From Mycolicibacterium agri (GTDB taxonomy: Bacteria; Actinomycetota; Actinomycetes; Mycobacteriales; Mycobacteriaceae): DNA of 48,009 nucleotides. The notes beneath the pieces are model-generated. The model made no database searches and was not told the DNA's origin. It saw only the letters and a list, made by a program, of their open reading frames with translations. The translations under genes and the position numbers were made by a program. Where the stretch lies: positions 1 to 48,009 of the forward strand of contig NZ_PDCP01000046.1 in NCBI RefSeq assembly GCF_002553505.1, written 5' to 3'. The first letter of the stretch is position 1; each line of letters starts with the position of its first letter. Shown piece after piece: positions 27,240 to 35,610 of this stretch.

Positions 27240-27816
27240 TCAGTGCAAAGTGGGCCGGTAGGTGAGTTCCTGGATGCGGCCGTCGAGCGTCCGGCTCTCG
27301 ATCAGCTCGAGGTCGAAATCGGCCGCGCCGTGAAAGATCGGACCGTCACCCGTCTGCCCGGTAATGACAGGAAACAGCGTCACCTGCACGCGGTCCACCA
27401 GGCCCGCAGCCATGAGTGCGGTTCAGAGCGAGGCTGCCGTGTGAGCGCAGCGGCACGTCGGACACTTCCTTGAGCCGCGCCACGGCGTCGGCGGCGTCGC
27501 CGCGGGCAACGGTCGCGTCCGGCCAGTCGAGGGGCTCGTTCAGGCTGTTCGAAACCACCGTCGCCGGTAGGTTCCTCATCCGGGTCACCCACGGATCGCG
27601 CACTTCGGAGTCCTCGGTGCTTTCGGCGAGCATTTGCGCGAACAACCGGTAGGTGTTGGCCCCCAGCACCATTCGCTGCTGTTCGCCGTACTGGGCGAAA
27701 CGGTGGGCGAGAAGTTCCGGTCCCTGCTTGCCCCAGTATCCGCCCCAGTCGCCGCCGCTGACACTGCCGAAGCCGTCAAGGCTGGAAAAGACGTCGAAGG
27801 TGTACATCGCGGTCAT
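27240..27816 (-). pseudogene. Frameshifted RibD C-terminal / dihydrofolate reductase-like protein
   Basis: ATG 27816 (GAGGAG eight bases upstream). The first frame reads MYTFDVFSSLDGFGSV, MVLGANTYRLFAQML and VPLRSHGSLALNR as in the RibD-C/DHFR-like family, then changes to a meaningless tail. The expected continuation is in another frame: LMAAGLVDRVQVTLFPVITG, GPIFHGAADFDLELIES, RIQELTYRPTLH, stop at 27240-27242. Restoring two bases (one GC pair) near 27415 would join them into about 192 residues, the usual family length. The gene is either a recent pseudogene or carries a sequence error. Function of the intact protein: probable NAD(P)H-dependent reductase, substrate unknown. Confidence 0.7.
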
Positions 27817-27876
27817 GAGGGTCTCCTCGGCATTGTTGATGGCGTCGGAGATACAGACTGCCGGTGACGGTGAAAG

Positions 27877-28527
27877 TCACCGCGGCGAGTAACGCTCCTG
27901 GTGCACCACCGTCTGCAGCGGCGAGCGATCCCGCCATCCGTATCGCTCGAGGTCGGGTGTGCCGGGCAGTTCGCTGACGTGGCCGACGCAGAGCCAGGCG
28001 ACGGGCCGCACGTGACTGGGCATCCCGACGAGGTCGCGCAGGAATTCCTCGCGGTAGAACGAGACCCATCCGACGCCGAGGCCTTCCGCGGTCGCCGCCA
28101 GCCACAGGTTCTGGATCGCGCACACGACCGAATAGAGGCCGGCGTCATCGATGGCATGCCGGCCGAGAACCTGCGGGCCGCCGCGGGTGGGGTCGTAGCC
28201 GACGACGATGCCGAGCCCCGAGTCGCAGATGCCCTCCACCTTGATCCTGGCGAAGGTGTCGGCACGCTCGCCGTCCAGCGACGCGGCGAAGGCGTCGCGC
28301 TCGCGCATGACGTGGTCGCGGAACCTCGTCAGTGTGTCCGGTGAACCAACGAGGATGAAATCCCACGGCTGCGACATGCCGACAGAGGGTGCGGCGTGCG
28401 CGGCGCCGAGCACACGTTCAAGGACGTCGGGGGCGACCGGGACTCCGGTGAACTCGCGGCGGGTGTCGCGCCGTCGGTGGATCACGTCATAGAGGTTTGC
28501 CGCAGCGGGCAATCGGACAGTGCTCAT
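27877..28527 (-). CDS. bluB: BluB, 5,6-dimethylbenzimidazole synthase
   Basis: 216 residues. BluB breaks down reduced FMN with oxygen to make DMB, the lower ligand of cobalamin. Family features: RRRDTRREF near residue 18-26, AAPSVGMSQPWDF near 46-58, GLGVGWVSFY near 149-158 and the nitroreductase fold. AGGTGG precedes the start. It follows cobIJ by 48 bp on the same strand, so the two are likely co-transcribed from the divergent promoter at 30.1 kb. Confidence 0.92.
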   Translation of the reverse strand: MSTVRLPAAANLYDVIHRRRDTRREFTGVPVAPDVLERVLGAAHAAPSVGMSQPWDFILVGSPDTLTRFRDHVMRERDAFAASLDGERADTFARIKVEGICDSGLGIVVGYDPTRGGPQVLGRHAIDDAGLYSVVCAIQNLWLAATAEGLGVGWVSFYREEFLRDLVGMPSHVRPVAWLCVGHVSELPGTPDLERYGWRDRSPLQTVVHQERYSPR

Positions 28528-28575
28528 CGCAGGCCACCTAGTTGTTCGGTCGGTCGGTAACGATAGTCGGTGGGC

Positions 28576-30096
28576 TCACCGCACCCATCGCGGCGTCCAC
28601 ACTCGACCGGATGATGTCAGACGGGTGGTTGAAGCGCCCACGAGCACAAGACATTTCATGTCGATGGTGTCGGTGTCCATGTCGTCGAGGGTGGTCACCT
28701 GCAGCGACTCCTCGGCGCGCCCGACGTCGCGCCCGATGACCACGACGGTGTCACCGGGCCGATGTGCGAGCAGGATCTTTCGCGCCACGGCGATCTGGTC
28801 GGGCCGCGACCGCGACGCGGGGTTGTAGATGGCAAGTACGAGATCGGCCTCGGCGACGGCCCGCAGCCGTGCCTCGATGACCGGCCACGGCTTGAGCCGG
28901 TCGGACAGGCTGACGACGGCGAAGTCGGCGCCGATCGGCGCACCGGCCCGCGCGGCGACAGCCTGAACCGCCGACACCCCGGGCAGCACGCGGATCGGGA
29001 CATCGGCGTAGCGAGGATCGACTGCTGCTTCGAAAACCGCTGCGGCCATGCCGAATACGCCGGCATCGCCGCCGGAGACAACCGCCACCTTCTCGCCGCG
29101 GAGGGCCAGGTCTAGCGCGAAGCGCGCGCGGTCGAGTTCGACGGTGTTGCCGGAGGCGTGCCGCTGCAAGCCTTCCCGCTGGGGTACGCGGGCTATGTAC
29201 GGTGCGTAGCCGACGACGTGGTCGACGTCGTCGAGCGCCGCTGTCGCCTCCGGCGTGAGCCAGTCCCGCGGCCCTGGTCCGAGTCCGATGACGAGCAGCT
29301 CGCCTGTCTCACTGCGAGTTTCGTCGGCAGGAGTTACGACGGCGCGTGAGCGTCGACCGTTGAGGGAGTCGCCGTTGACGACGATGAGAGACAGGTACGG
29401 CACCGACGCCTCGTCGACGTCGGCGACCGGTAGCCAGCGCTGTTCGGCGTGGCTGGCCCGTTCCACGTAGACCGCATGCGGTAGCCGACCCGCCGCCGCG
29501 AGGGCGCGTCGCACCGCGGGGAAGGTGCGGCGGCCGAGCTTCATGATGATCGCGGCGTCGGTATCGGCGAGACGACGCGCGAGTTCTGCTTCCGGCAGGG
29601 TGCCCGGCAAAACGGTCAGCACGTCGGTCTGCCGAACAAGCGGTGATGCCGTCGCGGCGGTGGCCGCGACGAACGCGGGCAGCCCGGGAATGACCTCGGT
29701 CGGATAGGCGCCGCTGAGCCGGTCGTGCATGTACATGAACGAGCCGTAGAACAGCGGATCGCCTTCGGTCAGCAACGCGACGGTGCGGCCCGCGTCGAGG
29801 TGGTTGGCCAACCGCGCCGCCGATTGCTCGTAGAAATCCGCCAGCGCACCCGCATAGCCGCCCGGATGGTCGGTGGTTCCGGTGGTGACCGGGTAGCGCA
29901 GTTCCTCCTCGATGACGTCGTCGGGAATGAGGTGCGCGGCGATGCCGCGGGCGTAGGACCGCTTGTTGACTCCGGCGTGATAGGCGATGACGTCGGCGTC
30001 GCCGATGACCCGCGCAGCCTTGAGGGTGATCAGGCCCGGATCGCCCGGTCCGAGGCCGACGCCGTAGAACCGTCCGACGGCTGTGGCCGCGACCAT
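28576..30096 (-). CDS. cobIJ: CobIJ, fused precorrin-2 C20- and precorrin-3B C17-methyltransferase
   Basis: 506 residues from ATG 30096, with GGGAGG four bases upstream; the ATG-less extension to 30120 was rejected. The N-terminal half (GRFYGVGLGPGDPGLITLKA, TEGDPLFYGSFMYM) is CobI. The C-terminal half from about residue 260 (LLVIGLGPGPRDWLTPEA, VVSGGDAGVFGMA, YNPASRSRPDQ) is CobJ. Such fusions are usual in mycobacteria (M. tuberculosis CobIJ is about this size). It acts in aerobic cobalamin synthesis. Next to it is the divergent dyad of the proposed regulon. Confidence 0.93.
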   Translation of the reverse strand: MVAATAVGRFYGVGLGPGDPGLITLKAARVIGDADVIAYHAGVNKRSYARGIAAHLIPDDVIEEELRYPVTTGTTDHPGGYAGALADFYEQSAARLANHLDAGRTVALLTEGDPLFYGSFMYMHDRLSGAYPTEVIPGLPAFVAATAATASPLVRQTDVLTVLPGTLPEAELARRLADTDAAIIMKLGRRTFPAVRRALAAAGRLPHAVYVERASHAEQRWLPVADVDEASVPYLSLIVVNGDSLNGRRSRAVVTPADETRSETGELLVIGLGPGPRDWLTPEATAALDDVDHVVGYAPYIARVPQREGLQRHASGNTVELDRARFALDLALRGEKVAVVSGGDAGVFGMAAAVFEAAVDPRYADVPIRVLPGVSAVQAVAARAGAPIGADFAVVSLSDRLKPWPVIEARLRAVAEADLVLAIYNPASRSRPDQIAVARKILLAHRPGDTVVVIGRDVGRAEESLQVTTLDDMDTDTIDMKCLVLVGASTTRLTSSGRVWTPRWVR

Positions 30097-30136
30097 GACG
30101 CCTCCCGCTCTGTTGCACAAATCACCGCGTCGTCTC

Positions 30137-30167
30137 TATGGTAGAACCACGCTGTGGTCAACCTATA
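30137..30167. promoter_or_regulatory. FadR-like operator, site A (cobIJ / pduO divergent promoter)
   Basis: TATGGT, AGA, ACCAC, GCT, GTGGT, CAA, CCTATA. The centre ACCAC-3-GTGGT is a perfect dyad, with a partial outer dyad (TATGGT / CCTATA). It lies 41 bp before the cobIJ ATG and 88 bp before the pduO ATG, so it may control both directions. Confidence 0.65.
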
Positions 30168-30182
30168 GCCGGGGAGGTAGTC

Positions 30183-30251
30183 GTGACGACGTCGGTGAAG
30201 CGAACTCCGGCAGGCGAACCGCGGGTCGGGACGGCCCCGCAGAGGTCGTAG
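30183..30251 (+). CDS. Possible 22-residue leader peptide upstream of pduO
   Basis: GTG 30183 is preceded by GGGGAGG and the frame ends at TAG 30249-30251, three bases before the pduO ATG. The peptide is MTTSVKRTPAGEPRVGTAPQ then RS. The excellent ribosome-binding site suggests translation and coupling to pduO; it may be chance. No attenuator structure or cobalamin box was found. Confidence 0.35.
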   Translation: MTTSVKRTPAGEPRVGTAPQRS

Positions 30252-30254
30252 CGC

Positions 30255-30830
30255 ATGGTCAACCTCACGCGGATCTACACCCGAACAGGAGACGGCGGAA
30301 CGACCCGTCTCGGCGACATGAGCCAGACGTCCAAGCTGGACCCGCGGCTGGAGGCGTATGCCACCGTCGACGAGACCAATGCCCACATCGGTGTCGCGCT
30401 GAGCGCATCGAGGATCGACGACGCGGTCGCCGCTGTCCTGCTCCATGTACAGAACGATCTCTTCGATGTGGGCGCGGACCTGAGCACGCCGGTCGTCGCG
30501 GATCCGAAGTACCCGCCTCTTCGGGTCACACAGGCCTACGTCGACCGCTTGGAGAAGTGGTGCGACGAGTTCAACGAGCACTTGGCACCGCTCAAGTCGT
30601 TCATCCTCAACGGCGGCTCACCGACGGCCGCACACCTGCACGTCGCCCGCACGGTCGCCCGTCGCGCCGAGCGCGCAGCATGGCGTGCCTATGAGGACTT
30701 CGCCGACACCATGAACAAGTTGACGATCACGTACCTGAATCGGCTCTCGGATCTGCTTTTCATCCTGGCGCGTTACTGCAACCGCGAGCAGGGCGACGTC
30801 ATGTGGGTGCCCGGCGGAGCGCGGCACTGA
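30255..30830 (+). CDS. pduO: PduO-type cob(I)alamin adenosyltransferase
   Basis: 191 residues. This enzyme moves the adenosyl group of ATP to cob(I)alamin to make the adenosylcobalamin needed by B12-dependent mutases. Motifs: IYTRTGDGGTTRLGDM near 6-21, YATVDETNAHIG near 35-46, FILNGGS near 116-122, YLNRLSDLLFILARY near 159-173. M. tuberculosis Rv1314c is of similar size. It shares the operator region with cobIJ and lies 2 bp before cobA. Confidence 0.93.
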   Translation: MVNLTRIYTRTGDGGTTRLGDMSQTSKLDPRLEAYATVDETNAHIGVALSASRIDDAVAAVLLHVQNDLFDVGADLSTPVVADPKYPPLRVTQAYVDRLEKWCDEFNEHLAPLKSFILNGGSPTAAHLHVARTVARRAERAAWRAYEDFADTMNKLTITYLNRLSDLLFILARYCNREQGDVMWVPGGARH

Positions 30831-30832
30831 CC

Positions 30833-31966
30833 ATGCGTCTCGCCACGCTCGGCTCCGCGCGGGGCTATCGCGCGACGTTTGAGATGGCGGGACGGGCAGC
30901 GATCGTCTTCGGCGGGCGAGGCGCGGCGGTGCGCCATGTCGCGGCGCTCCTGCAGGCTCACGCGACGGTTACGGTGGTCAGCAGCGAGGCCGATGCCAGC
31001 ATCGAGGACCTCGCCCGCCGTGGCCACATCCAATGGCGGCGACGCGAATTCGTCGAAACCGACCTGCAGGACACGTGGCTGGCGGTGGCCGCAACCGAGC
31101 AGCCCGACCTGGACAACGCGATCGCGAGATCCTGCGAGGAGCGCCGGCTCTGGTGCCTACGAGATCCCGTCGTCGATCGCGGCGACGCGCGAGTCGGTCG
31201 GGTGACGCTGGTGGGCGGCGGTCCGGGCGCACCCGGCCTGCTGACGGTGGCCGGCCTGGAGGCATTGCGCGCCGCCGACGTCGTCGTCACCGACCGGCTG
31301 GCGCCCGTCTCGGTGCTCGCCGAACTCGGCCCAACCGTGAAAGTCATTGACGTGGGCAAGATCCCGTTCGGCAAGGCCACGCCGCAGCAGCGGATCAACC
31401 AGATCCTGATCGATCACGCCCGCGCGGGTCGTTCCGTCGTCCGGCTCAAAGGCGGTGACAGCTTTCTGTTCGGCAGGGGAGGCGAGGAGTTGATCGCCTG
31501 TGCCGCCGCAGGTGTGCCGGTCTCGGTGATCCCTGGAGTCAGTTCAGCGCTTGCCGTTCCCGCGTGTGCCGGGATACCCGTGACGCATCGCGGTGTGACG
31601 CAGGGTGTCACGGTTGTGTCGGGCCACGTGGCACCGGATGATCCGACCTGCACCCTCGACTACTCGGCGCTCGCCAGGGCGGGCACCACGTTGGTGTTCC
31701 TGATGGCGGTCACCAACCTTGAAGCCATCACTGAAACACTTATGCGGCATGGACTTTCACCCGACACCGCGGCGGCGACGATCGCGGACGGGTCTCTTGA
31801 CCGGCAACGCGTCGTGCCAGGCACCCTCGAGACGATCGCCGCGAAAGCGGCCGCGGCAGGCATCAGGCCGCCGGCGGTCACGGTCATCGGGGCGGTCGCG
31901 GATTTCGACGGCGCGGCATCCGGGGACGCCGTGACCGATCTGTTGGCCGCCGTTACCAGTCGCTGA
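30833..31966 (+). CDS. cobA: CobA, uroporphyrinogen-III C-methyltransferase with precorrin-2 dehydrogenase-like N terminus
   Basis: 377 residues from ATG 30833. The N-terminal part (AAIVFGGRGAAVRHVAALLQ, VAATEQPDLDNAIAR) resembles the NAD-binding domain of CysG/SirC-type precorrin-2 dehydrogenases; the C-terminal 240 residues are SUMT (GRVTLVGGGPGAPGLLTVAG, VVRLKGGDSFLFGRGGEEL, VIPGVSSALAVPA). It makes precorrin-2, the first dedicated cobalamin/sirohaem intermediate, from uroporphyrinogen III with S-adenosylmethionine. The size fits the mycobacterial CysG-type enzyme (about 400). It overlaps the convergent hydrolase gene by 14 bp. Confidence 0.88.
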   Translation: MRLATLGSARGYRATFEMAGRAAIVFGGRGAAVRHVAALLQAHATVTVVSSEADASIEDLARRGHIQWRRREFVETDLQDTWLAVAATEQPDLDNAIARSCEERRLWCLRDPVVDRGDARVGRVTLVGGGPGAPGLLTVAGLEALRAADVVVTDRLAPVSVLAELGPTVKVIDVGKIPFGKATPQQRINQILIDHARAGRSVVRLKGGDSFLFGRGGEELIACAAAGVPVSVIPGVSSALAVPACAGIPVTHRGVTQGVTVVSGHVAPDDPTCTLDYSALARAGTTLVFLMAVTNLEAITETLMRHGLSPDTAAATIADGSLDRQRVVPGTLETIAAKAAAAGIRPPAVTVIGAVADFDGAASGDAVTDLLAAVTSR

Positions 31967-33008
31967 ACCGCAACGGTTTTCCGATGGGTGCGAAGAAGCG
32001 TTCGACGTCGACTGGCGAAACGTCCGCCAATGTTGGCGGGCACCAGTTGGGCTTGCGGTCCTTATCCACCACGCGCGCGCGGATACCCTCCGTCAGGTCG
32101 GGATGCCGCGCGCAGTGCTGGCCCACCCGCAGATCCTGGTCGAGGCATTCCGTCAAGCCGTGCATGTTTGCGGCCCTGCACAACGCCTCGTAGGTCACGC
32201 ACAGCGCCGTCGGAGACGCGGCGGCCAGTGACGCCATTGCGATTTCGGCAACGGCACTCTTTTCTTCGAGTAGCCGCGCCGATTCCAGGATTTCGAGAAC
32301 GGAGTTCGCGCCGAAGACGCGGTCGATGGCGCCGCGATGGTCAGCGACCCACGAGGGTGGCTGCGCGTCGAAACCCTCGAGCGCTTCTGCGGGGTGCAGG
32401 TACTGCAGCCGCTCGACGACGTCGTCGATTTCGCCGTGGGGCACATAGTGATCGGCCAAACCCATGTAGAGCGCGTCGCCCGCGCTGAGATGGGCCGCGG
32501 TGAGCGCAGCGAACGCTCCGGTCCGCCCAGGCGCTCGCGAGTACAGCCACAGTCCGCCGATGTCAGGCGACAGCCCGATCAGCACTTCGGGCATGCCCAA
32601 CCGCGTCGAGTCGGTGACGATGCGGTGCGAGGCGTGCGACGCCAGGCCCACGCCGCCGCCGAGCGTCAGACCGTGGGCGATCGACACCACGGGCTTGGGG
32701 CAGGTGTCGATCAAATGGTTGAGGCGGTACTCGTTCGCCCAGAACTCCGCCAGCGCATCCACCTCGCCCGACGCGATCATGGTGCGGACCCGCTTGATGT
32801 CACCGCCCGCGCTGAACCCGCGCTCGCCCTCTCCGCGGATCAGGATGGTCGCCACGGACGCGTCGGCGACGGCCGCCCGTAGCGCCGCGGTGACGGCGTC
32901 GATTTCCTCCGGACCGATCGCGTTGATCGCCGCCGGCTTGCGCAGCGTGATCGTGGCGAGCCGGCCGGTGACCGTCAGCGCCGGTCCGGTGCCGGCGGTT
33001 GACCTCAA
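31953..33008 (-). CDS. 3-hydroxyisobutyryl-CoA hydrolase / enoyl-CoA hydratase family protein
   Basis: 351 residues from TTG 33008, which forms a TTGA overlap with the MFS stop; no other start fits. The crotonase core is clear: INAIGPEEIDAV, GEGERGFSAGGDIKRV (oxyanion loop) and GLTLGGGVGLASHASH, MPEVLIGLSPDIGG near 150-163, which is the typical form of HIBYL-CoA hydrolases. That enzyme releases free 3-hydroxyisobutyrate from its CoA ester in valine breakdown; another short branched hydroxyacyl-CoA, such as an intermediate of this cluster, is a possible substrate. Transcribed with the MFS gene. Confidence 0.85.
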   Translation of the reverse strand: MRSTAGTGPALTVTGRLATITLRKPAAINAIGPEEIDAVTAALRAAVADASVATILIRGEGERGFSAGGDIKRVRTMIASGEVDALAEFWANEYRLNHLIDTCPKPVVSIAHGLTLGGGVGLASHASHRIVTDSTRLGMPEVLIGLSPDIGGLWLYSRAPGRTGAFAALTAAHLSAGDALYMGLADHYVPHGEIDDVVERLQYLHPAEALEGFDAQPPSWVADHRGAIDRVFGANSVLEILESARLLEEKSAVAEIAMASLAAASPTALCVTYEALCRAANMHGLTECLDQDLRVGQHCARHPDLTEGIRARVVDKDRKPNWCPPTLADVSPVDVERFFAPIGKPLRFSDW

Positions 33009-34396
33009 GCGGTGACGGCTGGCGCCGCCTTGGTGGCGGGCGCTTCCTCGAGGACGTTGTTCTTGGTCTCCGGCAGAGCCAACACACAGAGCAGGCTGAC
33101 TGCCGACAGCGCCGCCAACAGCACACCGACCCAGATGCCGTCGTGGCTGGCCACGATCTGCGACGCCAGGATCGGCGGAATGGCGCCGCCGATGATGCCG
33201 CCGAGGTTGTAGCTCAAGCCCGCGCCGGTGTAGCGGAACCGGGACTGGAACATCTCCGGCAGTAGCGCACCGGCCGGCCCGTTGGCGACGCCGTACACCG
33301 ACAGCGTGACCGTGACAGCGATCAGGAAGGCGATCGGTGAACCGGTGTCGAGCAAGGGGAACATCGCGAGCGACCACACCACGGTCAGGGCGTACGCGCC
33401 CGCGATGACCTTCTTGCGGCCGACTTTGTCGGAGTAGATGGCCGCGAGCGCGGTCACGATGCCGAGCACCACCGAGGCGATCATGCCGAAGCCGAGGATC
33501 ATCGTCCGGGTGAACTCGAGCTTCGAGGTTCCGTAGCTCGTCATGAACGTGGCGCCGGTGTAGAACATCGAGAACACGGTCGACATCGCCAGGCCGGAGA
33601 TGAGGATCTGCTTCCACTGCACGCGGATCGCGTCGGCGAACGGCAGCGTCACCTCCGCGGCTTGCCGTTCCCGATTGCGCTTGTGGGCCTCGAACACCGG
33701 CGTCTCGTCCACCGACAGCCGGATGTAGAGACCCACCATCACCAACAGCAGCGAGGTGATGAACGGCAGCCGCCAGCCGAAGTTGAGGAACGCCTCGCTG
33801 GTGTCGCCGACGGTGATCGAGGCCAGGAAGAACGTTCCGCTGGCCAGGAAGAACGCGCAGGCGGGTCCGAGCTGCGGGTACACCGCCATTCGTCCGCGCT
33901 GGTTCTTCGGGGCGTATTCGGCGGTCAACAGCGTCGCGCCGGCCCATTCCCCGCCGAGCGCCAAACCCTGTAGGAACCGCATCACCACCACGATGAGCGG
34001 CGCCCAGAAGCCGATGCCGTTGTCGAAGACTCCGAACACACCTGTGTCGAATCCGGGCAGGAACCCGATCAGCACGGTCGACAGACCCATGATGAGCAGC
34101 GTCCACACCAGGGTGCGCTTCCGGCCGATCTTGTCGCCGAAGTGGCCGAACAGAATCGAGCCGACCGGCCGGGCGAAGAACGCCACACCGAAGGTGGCGA
34201 ACGACGCCATGGTCCCCATCGCCGGGCTGACGTCAGGAAAAAAGATCTTGGGAAACACCAACGCAGCGGCGGTGCCGTAGACGAAGAAGTCGTAGTACTC
34301 GATCGTCGTGCCGATCAGGCTGGCCCCGCCCACCTTGCGGAGGCGGCGATCAGTGATCTTTTCCGGAGCTGCCAGATTCGAGCTCGGTGGATTCAT
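33005..34396 (-). CDS. MHS-family MFS transporter (metabolite:H+ symporter)
   Basis: 463 residues from ATG 34396; the longer frame to 34678 runs through the regulatory region. Twelve hydrophobic segments; the N-terminal part has SLIGTTIEYYDFFVYGTAAAL and FGDKIGRKRTL, the metabolite-H+ symporter signature, and YSDKVGRKKV lies in the central loop. This family takes up organic acids such as ketoglutarate, citrate or shikimate. In this cluster a likely cargo is 2-hydroxyisobutyrate or a related short hydroxy acid, but no cargo is evident from sequence. The site B operator is 28 bp before its ATG. Confidence 0.9.
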   Translation of the reverse strand: MNPPSSNLAAPEKITDRRLRKVGGASLIGTTIEYYDFFVYGTAAALVFPKIFFPDVSPAMGTMASFATFGVAFFARPVGSILFGHFGDKIGRKRTLVWTLLIMGLSTVLIGFLPGFDTGVFGVFDNGIGFWAPLIVVVMRFLQGLALGGEWAGATLLTAEYAPKNQRGRMAVYPQLGPACAFFLASGTFFLASITVGDTSEAFLNFGWRLPFITSLLLVMVGLYIRLSVDETPVFEAHKRNRERQAAEVTLPFADAIRVQWKQILISGLAMSTVFSMFYTGATFMTSYGTSKLEFTRTMILGFGMIASVVLGIVTALAAIYSDKVGRKKVIAGAYALTVVWSLAMFPLLDTGSPIAFLIAVTVTLSVYGVANGPAGALLPEMFQSRFRYTGAGLSYNLGGIIGGAIPPILASQIVASHDGIWVGVLLAALSAVSLLCVLALPETKNNVLEEAPATKAAPAVTA

Positions 34397-34423
34397 GTGG
34401 TCTCCAAACTGGATGGATCTCTC

Positions 34424-34447
34424 TATGGTCCTACCACAATTGTGGTA
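34424..34447. promoter_or_regulatory. FadR-like operator, site B (before the MFS gene)
   Basis: TATGGT, CCT, ACCAC, AATT, GTGGT, AA. Bases 34432-34447 are the perfect 16-bp palindrome TACCACAATTGTGGTA. Differs from the others in a 4-base centre. Confidence 0.65.
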
Positions 34448-34516
34448 AGCGCCACAAGTGTCGTCCACGAGTTGCTCCGGCCACACGCTACCTTGACCGC
34501 CTGACCTGGTCACATG

Positions 34517-34541
34517 TATGGTCCGACCACACGTTGGTCGT
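34517..34541. promoter_or_regulatory. FadR-like operator, site C (before ilvC)
   Basis: TATGGT, CCG, ACCAC, ACG, TTGGT, CGT. CGACCA (34524-34529) and TGGTCG (34535-34540) form a 6-bp inverted repeat. It lies 41 bp before the ilvC ATG. The 15-mer ATGGTCCGACCACAC is also present at the mpdR start. Confidence 0.65.
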
Positions 34542-34581
34542 CCAGCGTGGGCGACCCTACTTAGCTGAGTGGAGATGAGCC

Positions 34582-35610
34582 GTGGCAGCCGAGATGTTCT
34601 ACGACGATGACGCCGACCTATCGCTGATTCAGGGCAAGCGCGTGGCGGTGATCGGATACGGCAGCCAGGGACATGCACAGGCGCTGTCGCTGCGGGACAG
34701 CGGTGTCGACGTCCGCATCGGGCTGCAGCCGGAATCGAAGAGCCGAGCCAAAGCCGAGGAGCAGGGCCTGCGCGTCGTCACGCCCGCCGAAGCGGCCGCC
34801 GAGGCCGACGTGATCGTCGTCCTCGTTCCAGACCAGCATCAGCGCACGCTGTACACCGAGGAGATCGCGCCCGCATTGCGCGCAGGCGACGCGCTGGTCT
34901 TCAGCCACGGCTTCAATATCCGATTCGGCTACATCGCACCGCCGGGCTACGTCGACGTCTTCATGGTCGCCCCGAAGGGTCCCGGCCACCTCGTGCGGCG
35001 CGAGTACGAGAACGGGCGGGGTGTGCCGGTGCTCGTGGCCGTCGAACAGGATCCGTCGGGCAACGCATGGCCGCTGGCCCTGTCATATGCCAAGGCGCTG
35101 GGCGGGTTACGTGCCGGTGGGATCAAGACCACGTTCGCCGAGGAGACGGAGACCGATCTGTTCGGTGAGCAGTCCGTGCTCTGCGGCGGCGCGTCGCAAC
35201 TGGTGATGTACGGGTTCGAGACGCTGATCGAGGCCGGCTACCAACCGGAGGTGGCCTACTTCGAGTGCCTGCACGAGTTGAAGCTGATCGTCGACCTCAT
35301 GTACGAAGGCGGAATCGCCAAGCAGCGCTGGTCATGTTCGGACACAGCCGAATTCGGCGACTACGTATCGGGACCGCGGGTGATCACGCCCGACGTGAAG
35401 GAGAACATGAAGGCTGTTCTCGCCGACATCGTCGACGGCAGCTTCGCCAAGCGGTTCATCGACGACCAGGACCGTGGTGGGGCGGAGTTCCAGCAACTTC
35501 GCGCACGCGGTGAACAACATCCGATCGAGAGCACGGGCCGCGAGCTGCGCAAGCTCATGAGCTGGATTCAGCGCGACGAGGACTACGCGGGCACCGCAGC
35601 GCGGGTCTGA
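34582..35610 (+). CDS. ilvC: Ketol-acid reductoisomerase, class I
   Basis: 342 residues. Converts 2-acetolactate to 2,3-dihydroxy-isovalerate with NADPH in branched-chain amino acid synthesis. Visible: AVIGYGSQGHAQALSLRDSG (NADPH fold), ESKSRAKAEEQG, HGFNIRFG, VAPKGPGHLVRREY, TDLFGEQSVLCGG with metal-binding Asp/Glu, YFECLHELKLIVDLMYEGG and SDTAEFGDYVSGPRV. All key residues appear intact. It stands apart from ilvB/ilvN, which normally flank the chromosomal copy; its site C operator and coupling to an unknown gene suggest a second, specialised copy. Confidence 0.92.
   Translation: MAAEMFYDDDADLSLIQGKRVAVIGYGSQGHAQALSLRDSGVDVRIGLQPESKSRAKAEEQGLRVVTPAEAAAEADVIVVLVPDQHQRTLYTEEIAPALRAGDALVFSHGFNIRFGYIAPPGYVDVFMVAPKGPGHLVRREYENGRGVPVLVAVEQDPSGNAWPLALSYAKALGGLRAGGIKTTFAEETETDLFGEQSVLCGGASQLVMYGFETLIEAGYQPEVAYFECLHELKLIVDLMYEGGIAKQRWSCSDTAEFGDYVSGPRVITPDVKENMKAVLADIVDGSFAKRFIDDQDRGGAEFQQLRARGEQHPIESTGRELRKLMSWIQRDEDYAGTAARV

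Noticed and set aside
33009..34106. N-terminal extension of the crotonase-like gene
   Set aside because: It runs through the MFS gene in another frame; Arg/His-rich shadow sequence; TTG 33008 gives a normal size.
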